A DNA stretch of 64,000 bases from Chitinophagaceae bacterium (GTDB taxonomy: Bacteria > Bacteroidota > Bacteroidia > Chitinophagales > Chitinophagaceae), in contig JACSRW010000031.1 of the NCBI GenBank assembly GCA_014879565.1, positions 1-64,000 of the forward strand. Reading direction: 5' to 3'. Shown here piece by piece: positions 26,256-34,693 of the stretch. How positions within the stretch are numbered: the stretch's first letter is position 1; each line of letters starts with the position of its first letter. The notes under the pieces were generated by a model. The model did not search any database. It was not told the origin of the DNA and was given only the letters and a program-made list of their open reading frames with translations. The position numbers were made by a program, and so were the translations under genes.

Positions 26256-26263
26256 CAAAGGTA
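26256..26263 (-). promoter_or_regulatory. TAnnTTTG promoter box of RNase P RNA
   Basis: TACCTTTG, then TACC, then the first base of helix P1 at 26251. Because the RNA's structural 5' end is fixed by P1, this calibrates the start of transcription to about 4-5 nt after the box. The box lies in the spacer just after the Smr gene's stop. Confidence 0.8.
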
Positions 26264-26272
26264 ACCCTGAAA

Positions 26273-27307
26273 TCAGTACCCGAAGAAGATTTCGGTAGCA
26301 CCATACCCGTAGGCGGGGTGGTAACGGTTGACAAAGGATTTTACATCCCGTTTATTGCGAAGGAGCTGGTGGATCTCATCCCGGAGTTTTCCCTCTCCCA
26401 CCCCGTGAATCACAATGAGAGATGGCTGGTGATGTACCACGGCCAGCTGGTAATATTTTTCAAACGTTTTCAGCTGCAGGCTCAGAATCTCAAAATTGCT
26501 CATCCGTTTCCAGTGATCGGTCAGTTTTTCGGCGTGAAGATCTACTACCGCCAGCGGCGCATCCATATGCTGACGGGCTTTGGAAGCTTCATACACTTTA
26601 AACCCACTGGCTGCCAGTTTATGCTTCCAGCTGTTTCCTTCCACCACGGGCTCTTCCCAGGGACGATCAGGATACTGATCAAAAAGTTTCATGGAAAAAG
26701 TGGCCAGGTTCTTCTGCTGCAGTTCTTCAATTTTCGCGAATAGCTGTTTGGGTTTCAGCCTCACGCCCGCCTCGTAATGATCGGCCTTCGTTTTATCCGG
26801 CTTTTGCAGGCTGAATTCAAAATCAAAACTGGGACTGTCATTCAGCTTTTCAAATCCGAAATCATGCAGGTAAAAATCGGAAAAGGGATGAATTGTATTC
26901 TTCAGTTCAAAATCCGGCTTGCCGAAAAAATGAAGTTTATAGGTAAAATTATAAGGGGTTCGGGTATGATTCACCAGGTGCAGTTTGAGTTCATCCACCA
27001 CCCAGTCACCAAAATCATCCTGGTCCATCACCGGAAGAAAAGTCAGCCAGACCCCATCCTCCTTCCGGTCTTTTTCGGCTGTTTTCTCTTTTCGGACATC
27101 ATCAATATATTTTTTCTGATTAGGGGCCGGATTAGTTTTTTTCCCGGTAAACCGTTTGAAATAGGGAAAATCCACCTGGTCCTTGTACACCGGGAATGTC
27201 ACCCCGTCACTTTCCACCATCAGCATTTTATCGTTGATAATATCCACCACTCTGGCTTCCTCGTTGGAATGAAGGATCAGCACAATATCACCCACCTGGT
27301 ATTTCAT
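26273..27307 (-). CDS. DUF2027 protein with C-terminal Smr domain
   Basis: 344 residues. The N-terminal 60 form a small beta domain (MKYQVGDIVLILHSNEEARVV), followed by a charged linker (KKYIDDVRKEKTAEKDRKE), a middle beta-rich DUF2027 domain, and a C-terminal Smr domain at about 255-340. Smr hallmarks are present: VDLHAEKL and HGVGEGKLRDEI. Smr domains nick or cleave nucleic acids; recent work links several to ribosome rescue or branched-DNA cutting. The role of this Bacteroidota-specific fusion is not established. It has its own promoter and is followed by rnpB on the same strand. Confidence 0.9.
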   Translation of the reverse strand: MKYQVGDIVLILHSNEEARVVDIINDKMLMVESDGVTFPVYKDQVDFPYFKRFTGKKTNPAPNQKKYIDDVRKEKTAEKDRKEDGVWLTFLPVMDQDDFGDWVVDELKLHLVNHTRTPYNFTYKLHFFGKPDFELKNTIHPFSDFYLHDFGFEKLNDSPSFDFEFSLQKPDKTKADHYEAGVRLKPKQLFAKIEELQQKNLATFSMKLFDQYPDRPWEEPVVEGNSWKHKLAASGFKVYEASKARQHMDAPLAVVDLHAEKLTDHWKRMSNFEILSLQLKTFEKYYQLAVVHHQPSLIVIHGVGEGKLRDEIHQLLRNKRDVKSFVNRYHPAYGYGATEIFFGY

Positions 27308-27328
27308 GTGTTAAGTCTTGAGAACCCG

Positions 27329-27336
27329 CAAAGATA
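27329..27336 (-). promoter_or_regulatory. TAnnTTTG promoter box of the Smr gene
   Basis: TATCTTTG on the minus strand; the predicted start near 27324 gives a leader of about 17 nt before the ATG at 27307. Confidence 0.6.
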
Positions 27337-27355
27337 CGAAAGAAGATGGAGAGGC

Positions 27356-27404
27356 TCCATTGCCCATTGCCTACTGCCTATTCCCTATCGCCTATTGCCC
27401 ATTA
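27356..27404 (-). repeat. Heptamer array anchored at the permease stop codon
   Basis: Seven units in 7-nt register. On the minus strand the permease's stop codon TAG (27394-27392) opens the unit TAGGCGA, and the next is TAGGGAA. The TAG triplets 7 nt apart fall in three different frames. The array also reaches two units back into the last codons of the gene. Confidence 0.9.
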
Positions 27405-29101
27405 TCTTTCCCCGCCAGCTTACTGTTCCGGTAGCCATACAGGAAATAGATGAGCAGTCCCAGGGCCATCCAGCCAAAGAACCAGGTCCAGCTGATAGCG
27501 GGAATCTCAATCATCAGGTAAAGACAGGATAAAACCCCCATGATCGGTATAAAGGAATAATTGCGGATAAAAGTCAGGACTGTGAGAATCACCGTGATGA
27601 TGACAAATACGAGGAACAATACTTCCTGGTAATCTTCATGCCCTATATGTGTGAAAGATTCCACCAGACGATTACGGAAGAAATAGATAAATAAAGCCGT
27701 CAGCAGGGGCACAATATATTTTCCGTTGATATAAGGCAGATGGAACCTGCCTGCTTCCTTTGGCACCCTTGGCAGCAGTAAAACACCGCCTGATACCAGC
27801 ACAAATGCGAAAAGTGTACCGATACTTGTCAGGTCGGTTACCAGCCCGCTCTGGATAAAAAGGGCCCCTGCCCCAACAATGACCCCTGTCAGGATGGTGG
27901 CAAAGGAAGGGGTATGAAAACGGGGATGAATTTTCTGGAACCGTTTCGGGAGTAAGCCATCCCGGCTCATACTCATCCATATCCTTGGCTGACCGATCTG
28001 AAAAACCAGCAGGACCGAAGTGGTGGCCACTACCGCGCTGATGGAAACAATATGTTCGATCCAGGGGGCTCTTTTCTCAAATACAAAAGCCAGGGGATCG
28101 TTCACATCCTTGAAGGCGGAGGAGGATTCAATACCTGTTAGTACAAGGGCAATCAGGATATACAGGACCGTACAAATAACCAGGGAGTAAATCATCCCTT
28201 TAGGCATATCCCGCTGCGGGTTTTTACATTCTTCAGCTGTTGTGGAAATCGCGTCAAAACCGATATAGGCATAAAAGACCGCCGACACCCCTTTCAGCAC
28301 CCCTTCAAAACCATTGGGCATAAACGGTGACCAGTTATTGGTATCCACAAAGAAAGCTCCGGCCACGATGACAAAAATGATAACAGCCACTTTGAAAATC
28401 ACCATAAAATTGGCCGACTTTTTACTTTCCCTTATCCCGATAAAGGCCAGCCAGGTGATCAGTCCCACGATGATAAAAGCCGGCAGGTTAAAAAAGATAT
28501 GCGTGCCGCCAATTACCGGGGCATTATTGTACGCGTCAACGGCAAACTGGTAGGATTTAAGCTGTTCCGGATCGGTCACCGTACCGGCCGCCAGGGCTTT
28601 TGTGGCTTCCGTAAAAGCATTCCCGGCTGTGACGGGGTCCACCAGCATCCAGTCGGGCAGGTGGATATTAAAAATATGTACAAGCAGATTATTGAAATAA
28701 CCGCTCCAGGAAATCGCCACCACAATATTTCCGATTGCGTATTCCAGGATCAGGGCCCAACCGATGATCCAGGCGATCAGTTCTCCAAAAGTGACATACG
28801 AATACGTATAGGCACTGCCCGCCACCGGTATACGGCTGGCGAATTCAGCATAACAAAGAGCGGAGAAACCACAGGTTACGGCGGTGATGATAAATAAGAG
28901 GGAAATACCCGGTCCGCCGTTATAGGCAGCACTGCCGATAGTGGAGAAAATTCCCGCGCCGATCACCGCCGCAATGCCCAGAAAGGTGAGGTCCCGCACA
29001 CCGAGTACTTTATCAAGATGGGCGCCGTGATCGGATAACCCGCTTTCGTACTCTTTTTTGATTACATCAATTGATTTCTTGCGGAACAGAGAATTTGCCA
29101 T
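27392..29101 (-). CDS. APC-superfamily amino acid permease
   Basis: 569 residues with about 12-14 membrane segments, in the inner membrane. The N-terminal cytoplasmic stretch (KKSIDVIKKEYESG) and first helix (GIAAVIGAGIFSTIGSAAYNGGPG) are typical of the CAT (cationic amino acid transporter)-like branch; GAGIF is the unwound substrate site of helix 1. A second signature is AVFYAYIGFDAISTTAEECKNPQRDMPKG. The specific amino acid is not predictable. The final codons are embedded in a heptamer array. Neighbours are housekeeping genes and give no metabolic hint. Confidence 0.9.
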   Translation of the reverse strand: MANSLFRKKSIDVIKKEYESGLSDHGAHLDKVLGVRDLTFLGIAAVIGAGIFSTIGSAAYNGGPGISLLFIITAVTCGFSALCYAEFASRIPVAGSAYTYSYVTFGELIAWIIGWALILEYAIGNIVVAISWSGYFNNLLVHIFNIHLPDWMLVDPVTAGNAFTEATKALAAGTVTDPEQLKSYQFAVDAYNNAPVIGGTHIFFNLPAFIIVGLITWLAFIGIRESKKSANFMVIFKVAVIIFVIVAGAFFVDTNNWSPFMPNGFEGVLKGVSAVFYAYIGFDAISTTAEECKNPQRDMPKGMIYSLVICTVLYILIALVLTGIESSSAFKDVNDPLAFVFEKRAPWIEHIVSISAVVATTSVLLVFQIGQPRIWMSMSRDGLLPKRFQKIHPRFHTPSFATILTGVIVGAGALFIQSGLVTDLTSIGTLFAFVLVSGGVLLLPRVPKEAGRFHLPYINGKYIVPLLTALFIYFFRNRLVESFTHIGHEDYQEVLFLVFVIITVILTVLTFIRNYSFIPIMGVLSCLYLMIEIPAISWTWFFGWMALGLLIYFLYGYRNSKLAGKDNGQ

Positions 29102-29159
29102 CGTCAGTTGGTTTAGTCGTCAAAATAGGGAAAAAAATCAAAGCGGTTTTGCCGTTTAC

Positions 29160-30125
29160 CTAATAATCCCGCTGTACAAGAAAAAGCGCCAGCTCTTTCA
29201 GGGGTTCTTTCCGTCTGGATACCACAGCAATATCTTCCAGGTGCTGAAGGGCTTCATCCAGGTATTTATTCTTGAGTTCCAGGGCCCATTGATCCACTTT
29301 TGATTCCCGGAATATCTGAAGTACTTTTTCCACTTTTCCTTCATCATTACCGGCCAGCAGGTTTTTCAGTTCCGCCAGCTGGTCAGCTTTGGCTGTTTCA
29401 AGCGCATGAATAAGCAGGAAGGTTTTTTTATTGGCCAGAATATCTCCGCCCACCTGTTTGCCGAATTTTTGCGGATCACCGAAGGCATCCAGATAATCGT
29501 CCTGTACCTGGAAAGCGATGCCGAGTTTTCTGCCAAAAGCATACAATAAATCCTGGTTCCGTTCCCCTGAGCCGCCCAGCACCGCTCCCATTTTCAGGCT
29601 GGCAGCCAGCAAAACGGAGGTTTTCAGTTCAATCATCCGCAGGTATTCATCCAGGCTGACCGCTTCCCTTTTTTCAAAGTCCATATCCCACTGCTGTCCC
29701 TCGCATACTTCCCGGGCTGTCTGGTTAAAGAGTCCGAGTATCTGCGGCAGAAAATCCTTACTGATCCGGTTCAGGTATTCATAGGCTTTCACCAGCATAA
29801 CGTCCCCGGCCAGCAGGGCGGTATTCTGTCCGTATTTTTCATGCACGGTCTGCATACCCCGGCGCAGCGGCGCCTGGTCCATGATATCATCATGTATCAG
29901 TGTAAAATTGTGGAAGAGTTCCACCGCGGTGGCCAGTTCCCAGGCGTCTTCCCTGATTTCATCAAAAAGTTCGTTGCCCATCAGGCAGAGCACGGGGCGT
30001 ACCCGTTTACCTCCCAGACCGAGAAAATAGTCATTCGGGCGGTACAGACTGGCCGGTTCTTCCGGGAAATGGTTTTTTTCAAAATGCAGGGCGAATTTCC
30101 GGGAGAGCAGTTCAAAACTTTGCAT
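29160..30125 (-). CDS. Polyprenyl (isoprenoid) diphosphate synthase
   Basis: 321 residues. It builds trans-isoprenyl diphosphates by adding isopentenyl diphosphate units. Both Asp-rich motifs are intact: DDIMDQAPLRRG (first) and DDYLDAFGD (second), with GGKRVRP near the start. The length fits either geranylgeranyl-type or longer-chain synthases; residues before the first motif (LFHNFTLIHDDIMD) do not settle the chain length. It lies 15 nt upstream-to-stop from rnr and is probably transcribed with it. A near-match box (TATTTTG) lies about 4 nt before the ATG. Confidence 0.9.
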   Translation of the reverse strand: MQSFELLSRKFALHFEKNHFPEEPASLYRPNDYFLGLGGKRVRPVLCLMGNELFDEIREDAWELATAVELFHNFTLIHDDIMDQAPLRRGMQTVHEKYGQNTALLAGDVMLVKAYEYLNRISKDFLPQILGLFNQTAREVCEGQQWDMDFEKREAVSLDEYLRMIELKTSVLLAASLKMGAVLGGSGERNQDLLYAFGRKLGIAFQVQDDYLDAFGDPQKFGKQVGGDILANKKTFLLIHALETAKADQLAELKNLLAGNDEGKVEKVLQIFRESKVDQWALELKNKYLDEALQHLEDIAVVSRRKEPLKELALFLVQRDY

Positions 30126-30140
30126 AGGCCAAAATAAGTA

Positions 30141-32153
30141 TCATTTACGTTTTTTACGGGATATAGCCCCTTTTTTTTGATTTGCCAGTTCCCCGGCCAC
30201 TACCCACTCGTAGTCCAGTTGTCTTTTCTCAAGGCTGGCCCCCACCACTTTAATCCAGACCTTATCCCCCATCCTGAATTTTTTGCCGCTGCGGTGCCCT
30301 TGCAGACAGTATTCGTCTTCCACATGCCTGAATTCATCATATTCCAGCAGGCTGGTAACCGGTACCAGTCCCTCACATTTATGCTCCACCGTTTCCACCC
30401 AAAAACCGAAAGAAGCCACGCCGCTGATCACTCCTTCAAACTCTTCACCCAGGAAATTGCGCATATACTGCACCTGTTTGTATTTATTGGAAGCCCTTTC
30501 CGCTTCCATGGCGGCTCTTTCCCGTTCGCTGGTATGTTTGCACTTTTCCTCCATTTTTTTATCCGGCTCCACGCTTTCACGGAGTACATCAAACAAAATC
30601 CGGTGCACCTGTATATCCGGGTAGCGGCGGATGGGCGAGGTAAAATGACAGTAGTGTTCAAACCCGAGACCATAATGCCCGACATTTTCGGTGGTGTACC
30701 GCGCTTTGGCCATGGTACGGATACCGAGTTGTTCCAGCACATGCTGCTCCGGTTTGCCATGTACATCCTTTAACAGCTGGTTAAAGGAGGCGGTAATTTT
30801 TTCGGGGGATGAGGTATCAAATTTATGCCCGAACTTTTTGGCAAAGGCCGCGAAAGGCACCAGTTTTTCCTCATCCGGATCATCATGGGTCCGGAACGGG
30901 AAAGGCAGTGGTTTGTTATTCACTTTCAGCCGGGAAATATTTTCCGCCACGGTGTGGTTGGCCAGCAGCATATATTCTTCAATCAGCTGATGCGCTTCCT
31001 TGCTCTCCTTGATCATAATCCCGATCGGATCGCCTTTGTCGTTCAGTTTAAACCGAACTTCCTGGGAGGAAAAATTGATAGCGCCGTTCTGAAACCTTTT
31101 TTTTCTCAGTTTCTGCGCCAGTTCATTGAGCAGCAGGATTTCTTCCGCGTAAAGACCGGCCTTTTCCTCGATAATGGCCTGCACTTCCTCATAGGTAAAG
31201 CGGTGATCGGAATGAATCACGGTTTTGCCCAGCCAGTATTGTTTTACTTCAGCTTTGGCATTTACCTGGAAGATGGCGGAAAAAGTGAGTTTGTCTTCCC
31301 GGGGTCTGAGCGAACAGAGTACGTTGGATATATGTTCAGGCAGCATCGGATTCACCCGGTCGGGCAGGTACACCGAAGTGGCCCTGCCATAAGCTTCTTT
31401 ATCCAGGGCGGTGCCGGGTTCGAGGTAATGACTCACATCCGCGATATGCACCCCGATTTCGTAATACCCGTTTTTCAGTTTACGGAAGGAAATCGCATCA
31501 TCAAAATCTTTGGCATCCACCGGGTCAATGGTAATGGTAAACAGGTCCCGGATATCCTTTCGTTTTTTAATTTCTTCAGCGCTGATCGTATCGGGTATAC
31601 GGGCTGCCACTTCCAGGGCATCATCGGAAAAGGAAAGCGGGAAACCGGCATCCAGCAATATTTCTTTCATGGCGCTGTCGTTGCTGTTTTCCGCATCCAG
31701 CACCGATACCACTTCTCCCATGGGCCTTTTGCCGGGTTCATTATCCCAGGCCGTCAGTTTAACTACCACCCGGTCGCCGTTTTTGGCTTTCCCGAGAGAC
31801 TGCTGGGGTATAAATATATCCGGCATAGGTTTATCGGAAGAGGAGACAAAAAAGGCAAATCCCTTATTCATCTGCAGTTCCCCGATAAATTCTGTTCTTT
31901 TTCTTTCCACCACTTCTTTAATGACTCCCTGCATCCGGCCTCTGCGCCCCTGGCTTTCCCTTACTTCCACTTTAACCGTGTCGCCATGGAGGGCGGTATT
32001 AAAATCACCCGGGCGGACCATGATATCGTTTTCCAGTCCCTCCACGGTTACAAAGCCCATACCCGAGCGGGTTATATCTATAGTGCCTTTCAGCACCCGG
32101 AGGGCCGCGTTGCGTCCTTTGTTTTTAGTTTTTTTTGAATTTTTTCTTCCCAT
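30141..32153 (-). CDS. rnr: Ribonuclease R
   Basis: 670 residues, a processive 3'-to-5' exoribonuclease that degrades structured RNA. Domain order: a basic N-terminal tail (MGRKNSKKTKNKGRNAALR), two cold-shock-like OB domains, the RNB catalytic domain, a C-terminal S1 domain, and a Lys/Arg tail (KKGAISRKKRK). The RNB active site is TIDPVDAKDFDDAISF with the four clustered Asp residues. It is shorter than the E. coli protein (813), mainly at the N-terminus, as in other Bacteroidota. lpxK stops 5 nt before its start, so the two are co-transcribed. Confidence 0.95.
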   Translation of the reverse strand: MGRKNSKKTKNKGRNAALRVLKGTIDITRSGMGFVTVEGLENDIMVRPGDFNTALHGDTVKVEVRESQGRRGRMQGVIKEVVERKRTEFIGELQMNKGFAFFVSSSDKPMPDIFIPQQSLGKAKNGDRVVVKLTAWDNEPGKRPMGEVVSVLDAENSNDSAMKEILLDAGFPLSFSDDALEVAARIPDTISAEEIKKRKDIRDLFTITIDPVDAKDFDDAISFRKLKNGYYEIGVHIADVSHYLEPGTALDKEAYGRATSVYLPDRVNPMLPEHISNVLCSLRPREDKLTFSAIFQVNAKAEVKQYWLGKTVIHSDHRFTYEEVQAIIEEKAGLYAEEILLLNELAQKLRKKRFQNGAINFSSQEVRFKLNDKGDPIGIMIKESKEAHQLIEEYMLLANHTVAENISRLKVNNKPLPFPFRTHDDPDEEKLVPFAAFAKKFGHKFDTSSPEKITASFNQLLKDVHGKPEQHVLEQLGIRTMAKARYTTENVGHYGLGFEHYCHFTSPIRRYPDIQVHRILFDVLRESVEPDKKMEEKCKHTSERERAAMEAERASNKYKQVQYMRNFLGEEFEGVISGVASFGFWVETVEHKCEGLVPVTSLLEYDEFRHVEDEYCLQGHRSGKKFRMGDKVWIKVVGASLEKRQLDYEWVVAGELANQKKGAISRKKRK

Positions 32154-32158
32154 AGGAT

Positions 32159-33232
32159 TTATTGTTCGTTTTTAAAATGGTCAATAAAAGAAATCACCTG
32201 CCGGTCAAAGGCAGGCCCTTCCTCAAAAAGGAAACGATGTCTGACTGGTACCACATAGAGCGGCAGGCCCTCCAGTTCTGTACTGAACTTCAGTAACCGC
32301 ACCATATCTTTTTCCGTTGTCAGGATAACTTTATCCAGCGCCTTCATTTTCCGGACCTGCTGCCGGATTTCCGCCAGGTCATCAATCGTGAAAATATGAT
32401 GATCCGGATACTGCAACATCTGGTAGGTATGGGCATGTTCTTCCAGCAGTTTTTTCAGTGGCCGCGGATTGGCGATGCCTGTCACCAGCAGTACTTCTGT
32501 ATCCGGGTTCAGTTTTCTTTCCTCCCTTGTGCTGATATGGTAAGGTCTGCCATAGTCAATACAGGTAAAGAAGATTTCCTGGTTTTCCCGGGGGCGGATT
32601 TCCCGTATTATTTTCTGTCTTTCGCTCTCATCCAGATCCGGCCGGCATTTGGTAACCACAATCAGCTGCGCTCTTTTATACCCGCTCTTCAGGTCCCGCA
32701 AATCCCCGGTAGGCAGATAAAAATCACGGGTGAACAGATTATTATAGTCAGTCAGCAGAATATTCAGCCCGGCTTTTACGCTGCGGTGCTGAAAGGCGTC
32801 ATCCAGGATGATTACCTGTGTATCGGGCCGGTCATGCAGCAGCTGGGGTATGGCTTCTATCCGCTCTTCTCCTACGGCAACCGGCACTTCCGGGTATTTC
32901 AGGTGAAACTGCATGGGTTCATCTCCGATATCCAGTGCGGAGGAACGGGCATCTGCCAGGGCATAGCCCTTTGTTTTCCGTTTATATCCCCGGCTGAGTG
33001 TTGCTACCTTGTACCGGTGACGGAGCAGGTCAAGCAGGTATTCCACCATGGGCGATTTACCCGTACCACCCACTGATAAGTTCCCTACACAAACCAGGGG
33101 AAGTCCGAATCTGCTGCTGCCCAGGATTTGTTTATCAAAAAGCCAGTTCCGCAGAAATATCACTGCCAGGTATAGCAATGAAAACGGAAACAGGAATATC
33201 CGGAATGATTTCAGAAACAAGTTTGAAAACAT
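32159..33232 (-). CDS. lpxK: Tetraacyldisaccharide 4'-kinase
   Basis: 357 residues. It phosphorylates the 4' position of the lipid A disaccharide at the inner membrane, making lipid IVA. An N-terminal hydrophobic segment (FPFSLLYLAVIFLRNWLF) anchors it; the P-loop is GNLSVGGTGKSP at about 50-61, and the acidic HRSVKAG/ILDDAFQHR region is conserved. It shows that the organism makes lipopolysaccharide or at least lipid A. TACCTTTA, a one-mismatch box, lies about 25 nt upstream. Confidence 0.95.
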   Translation of the reverse strand: MFSNLFLKSFRIFLFPFSLLYLAVIFLRNWLFDKQILGSSRFGLPLVCVGNLSVGGTGKSPMVEYLLDLLRHRYKVATLSRGYKRKTKGYALADARSSALDIGDEPMQFHLKYPEVPVAVGEERIEAIPQLLHDRPDTQVIILDDAFQHRSVKAGLNILLTDYNNLFTRDFYLPTGDLRDLKSGYKRAQLIVVTKCRPDLDESERQKIIREIRPRENQEIFFTCIDYGRPYHISTREERKLNPDTEVLLVTGIANPRPLKKLLEEHAHTYQMLQYPDHHIFTIDDLAEIRQQVRKMKALDKVILTTEKDMVRLLKFSTELEGLPLYVVPVRHRFLFEEGPAFDRQVISFIDHFKNEQ

Positions 33233-33275
33233 AGGCAGCCCCCGGGGTGAAACAATAAGCTAAAGGTACGTGAAT

Positions 33276-33833
33276 TCATCCTTCTTCAGGGTTCCTGGTC
33301 TCGGTAAAGGTAGAAAAGACCGTAGTCCCATAATTCCGCTCTGCGGTAAAGAAGGGGAAGGAATGATAATCGTTCCTTGGGGTATGTTCCAGTACAAAGA
33401 TTCCCTGCGGGTTCAGCAATTTTTTTTCAAAGATTAGTTTTGGCAGCTCATCAATATTGGCCAGGGCATAGGGTGGTCCGGCAAAAATGAAATCAAATTT
33501 TTCTGTGCACTGGGCTATGTAGCGGAATACATCCAGCCGGATCACTTTAAAATTTTCCAGCCGGAGGGCGGCCGATGTCTTTTTGATAAAATCAAACATG
33601 ACGGCGTCCTTTTCCACAATGGTAAGATCCGGTACGCCACGCGATGCAAGTTCATAACTGATGCTGCCTGTTCCGCCAAACAGATCCAGTGTTTTCAGCT
33701 GCTCAAAATCCAGTTTATGCTGCAGTACATTGAATAATCCTTCCTTGGCTATATCCGTTGTCGGCCTTGTATAAGGCATATTGGCCGGCGGATTAAACCG
33801 GCGTCCTCCGTGTTCCCCTCCTATGATGCGCAT
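33276..33833 (-). CDS. rsmD: 16S rRNA (guanine966-N2)-methyltransferase RsmD
   Basis: 185 residues, normal length for RsmD, which methylates G966 of 16S rRNA. Family motifs: MRIIGGEHGGRRF at the start, RPTTDIAKEGLFN, and the SAM site LDLFGGTGSISYE. The catalytic motif IV, normally DPPY or NPPY, reads GPPY here (residues 119-122, FIFAGPPYA; the codon is GGA). The rest of the fold is intact. The start overlaps the DUF3822 gene by 13 nt, the usual Bacteroidota pairing, so the two are translated together. Confidence 0.9.
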   Translation of the reverse strand: MRIIGGEHGGRRFNPPANMPYTRPTTDIAKEGLFNVLQHKLDFEQLKTLDLFGGTGSISYELASRGVPDLTIVEKDAVMFDFIKKTSAALRLENFKVIRLDVFRYIAQCTEKFDFIFAGPPYALANIDELPKLIFEKKLLNPQGIFVLEHTPRNDYHSFPFFTAERNYGTTVFSTFTETRNPEEG

Positions 33834-34627
33834 CGGGCCAGTTCGTTTAGGGTAGTGAAAAAATGTGCCGGCTGACCACTGTCAGTCCAGTCCGCCTCCC
33901 GCATACGGATATGCATAAAATACTGGCTAAGCTCTTTGTATAAAGCCGAGTCTTTTTCCAGCAGTCCCGAAAGTTCCACCACGGTTTCCTGCTGACCCAG
34001 TTCCAGCTGACTGCACACGGAAAGCATGTAATAAATTACATCTGCAGGGGTTTCATAGGGAAAGGTCCTGGCCAGGAGCAAACGGCCTGCTTTGCCGGCC
34101 ACCAGGGTGAAATCATCCTGCCGGATATCCACCCGTATCACACCGGCTTCTTCCGCCACCTGCAGTCCCCGGAGTTCAAGGGAGAAACGATGACGGCTCA
34201 CCGCCGCAGGAAACCATTTATTCAGTTGCTGCAAAACACCGGAAGGAACCGCATAGATATTATAGAGTTGCCATTCCGGCAGGTTTTCTGTAATTACGGA
34301 ATCAGTCCCGGTTTCCCCGTAAAGGGCTTTCAGTAACAGCCCGGCATCTTCCTTCCGGAATTCCGTTGCCGGCACCAGTGCCTGGTTCGGATAATCAAAG
34401 ACCAGCTGTATGCTATAAAAATTTTCTTTCAGTTCCGGATAATCTTCCCGGATCCGCTCCGGCAACCCGCTCTCTTCCGGCTCCCGTTGAAAATAACAGA
34501 GCCGGTACAGGTCCTGTCCTTTTGCCCCGGTAATGGCAAAAGCCAGATTTTTTTCCCCGATCTGCATGGAAAGCACGGGTTGTACAGGCTGTCCTTCCCG
34601 GGAGGTTATATCAAATATGGTTTTCAC
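33821..34627 (-). CDS. DUF3822 family protein
   Basis: 268 residues with a GTG start at 34627; there is no earlier in-frame ATG and the first ATG inside would remove a conserved segment. DUF3822 proteins have an actin/ASKHA-like fold pattern (two repeated halves of strands, such as LSMQIGEKNLAFAITG and VIRVDIRQDDFTLVAG). They are found almost only in Bacteroidota, next to rsmD. Function unknown; linkage suggests a role with RsmD in rRNA modification or cell-envelope control, which is inference. Confidence 0.85.
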   Translation of the reverse strand: MKTIFDITSREGQPVQPVLSMQIGEKNLAFAITGAKGQDLYRLCYFQREPEESGLPERIREDYPELKENFYSIQLVFDYPNQALVPATEFRKEDAGLLLKALYGETGTDSVITENLPEWQLYNIYAVPSGVLQQLNKWFPAAVSRHRFSLELRGLQVAEEAGVIRVDIRQDDFTLVAGKAGRLLLARTFPYETPADVIYYMLSVCSQLELGQQETVVELSGLLEKDSALYKELSQYFMHIRMREADWTDSGQPAHFFTTLNELARCAS

Positions 34628-34673
34628 TTTTTATTTTCCCCTTCGTGCAATAATAGACAAAATTTAAATATCG

Positions 34674-34681
34674 TAGGTTTG
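34674..34681 (+). promoter_or_regulatory. TAnnTTTG promoter box of the MATE gene
   Basis: TAGGTTTG with 12 nt to the ATG at 34694, giving a predicted leader of about 8 nt. It lies between the divergent DUF3822 and MATE genes and rules out the far-upstream start at 34487. Confidence 0.6.
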
Positions 34682-34693
34682 CCCTTTTCCCGT

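Noticed and set aside
25580-26743. Plus- and minus-strand frames over RNase P RNA
   Set aside because: The interval is a structured RNA with conserved blocks and a closed P1 helix; the frames are incidental.
30825-32138. 437-codon plus-strand frame antisense to rnr
   Set aside because: Mirrors the codon pattern of rnr, has no homology to known families and no promoter box.
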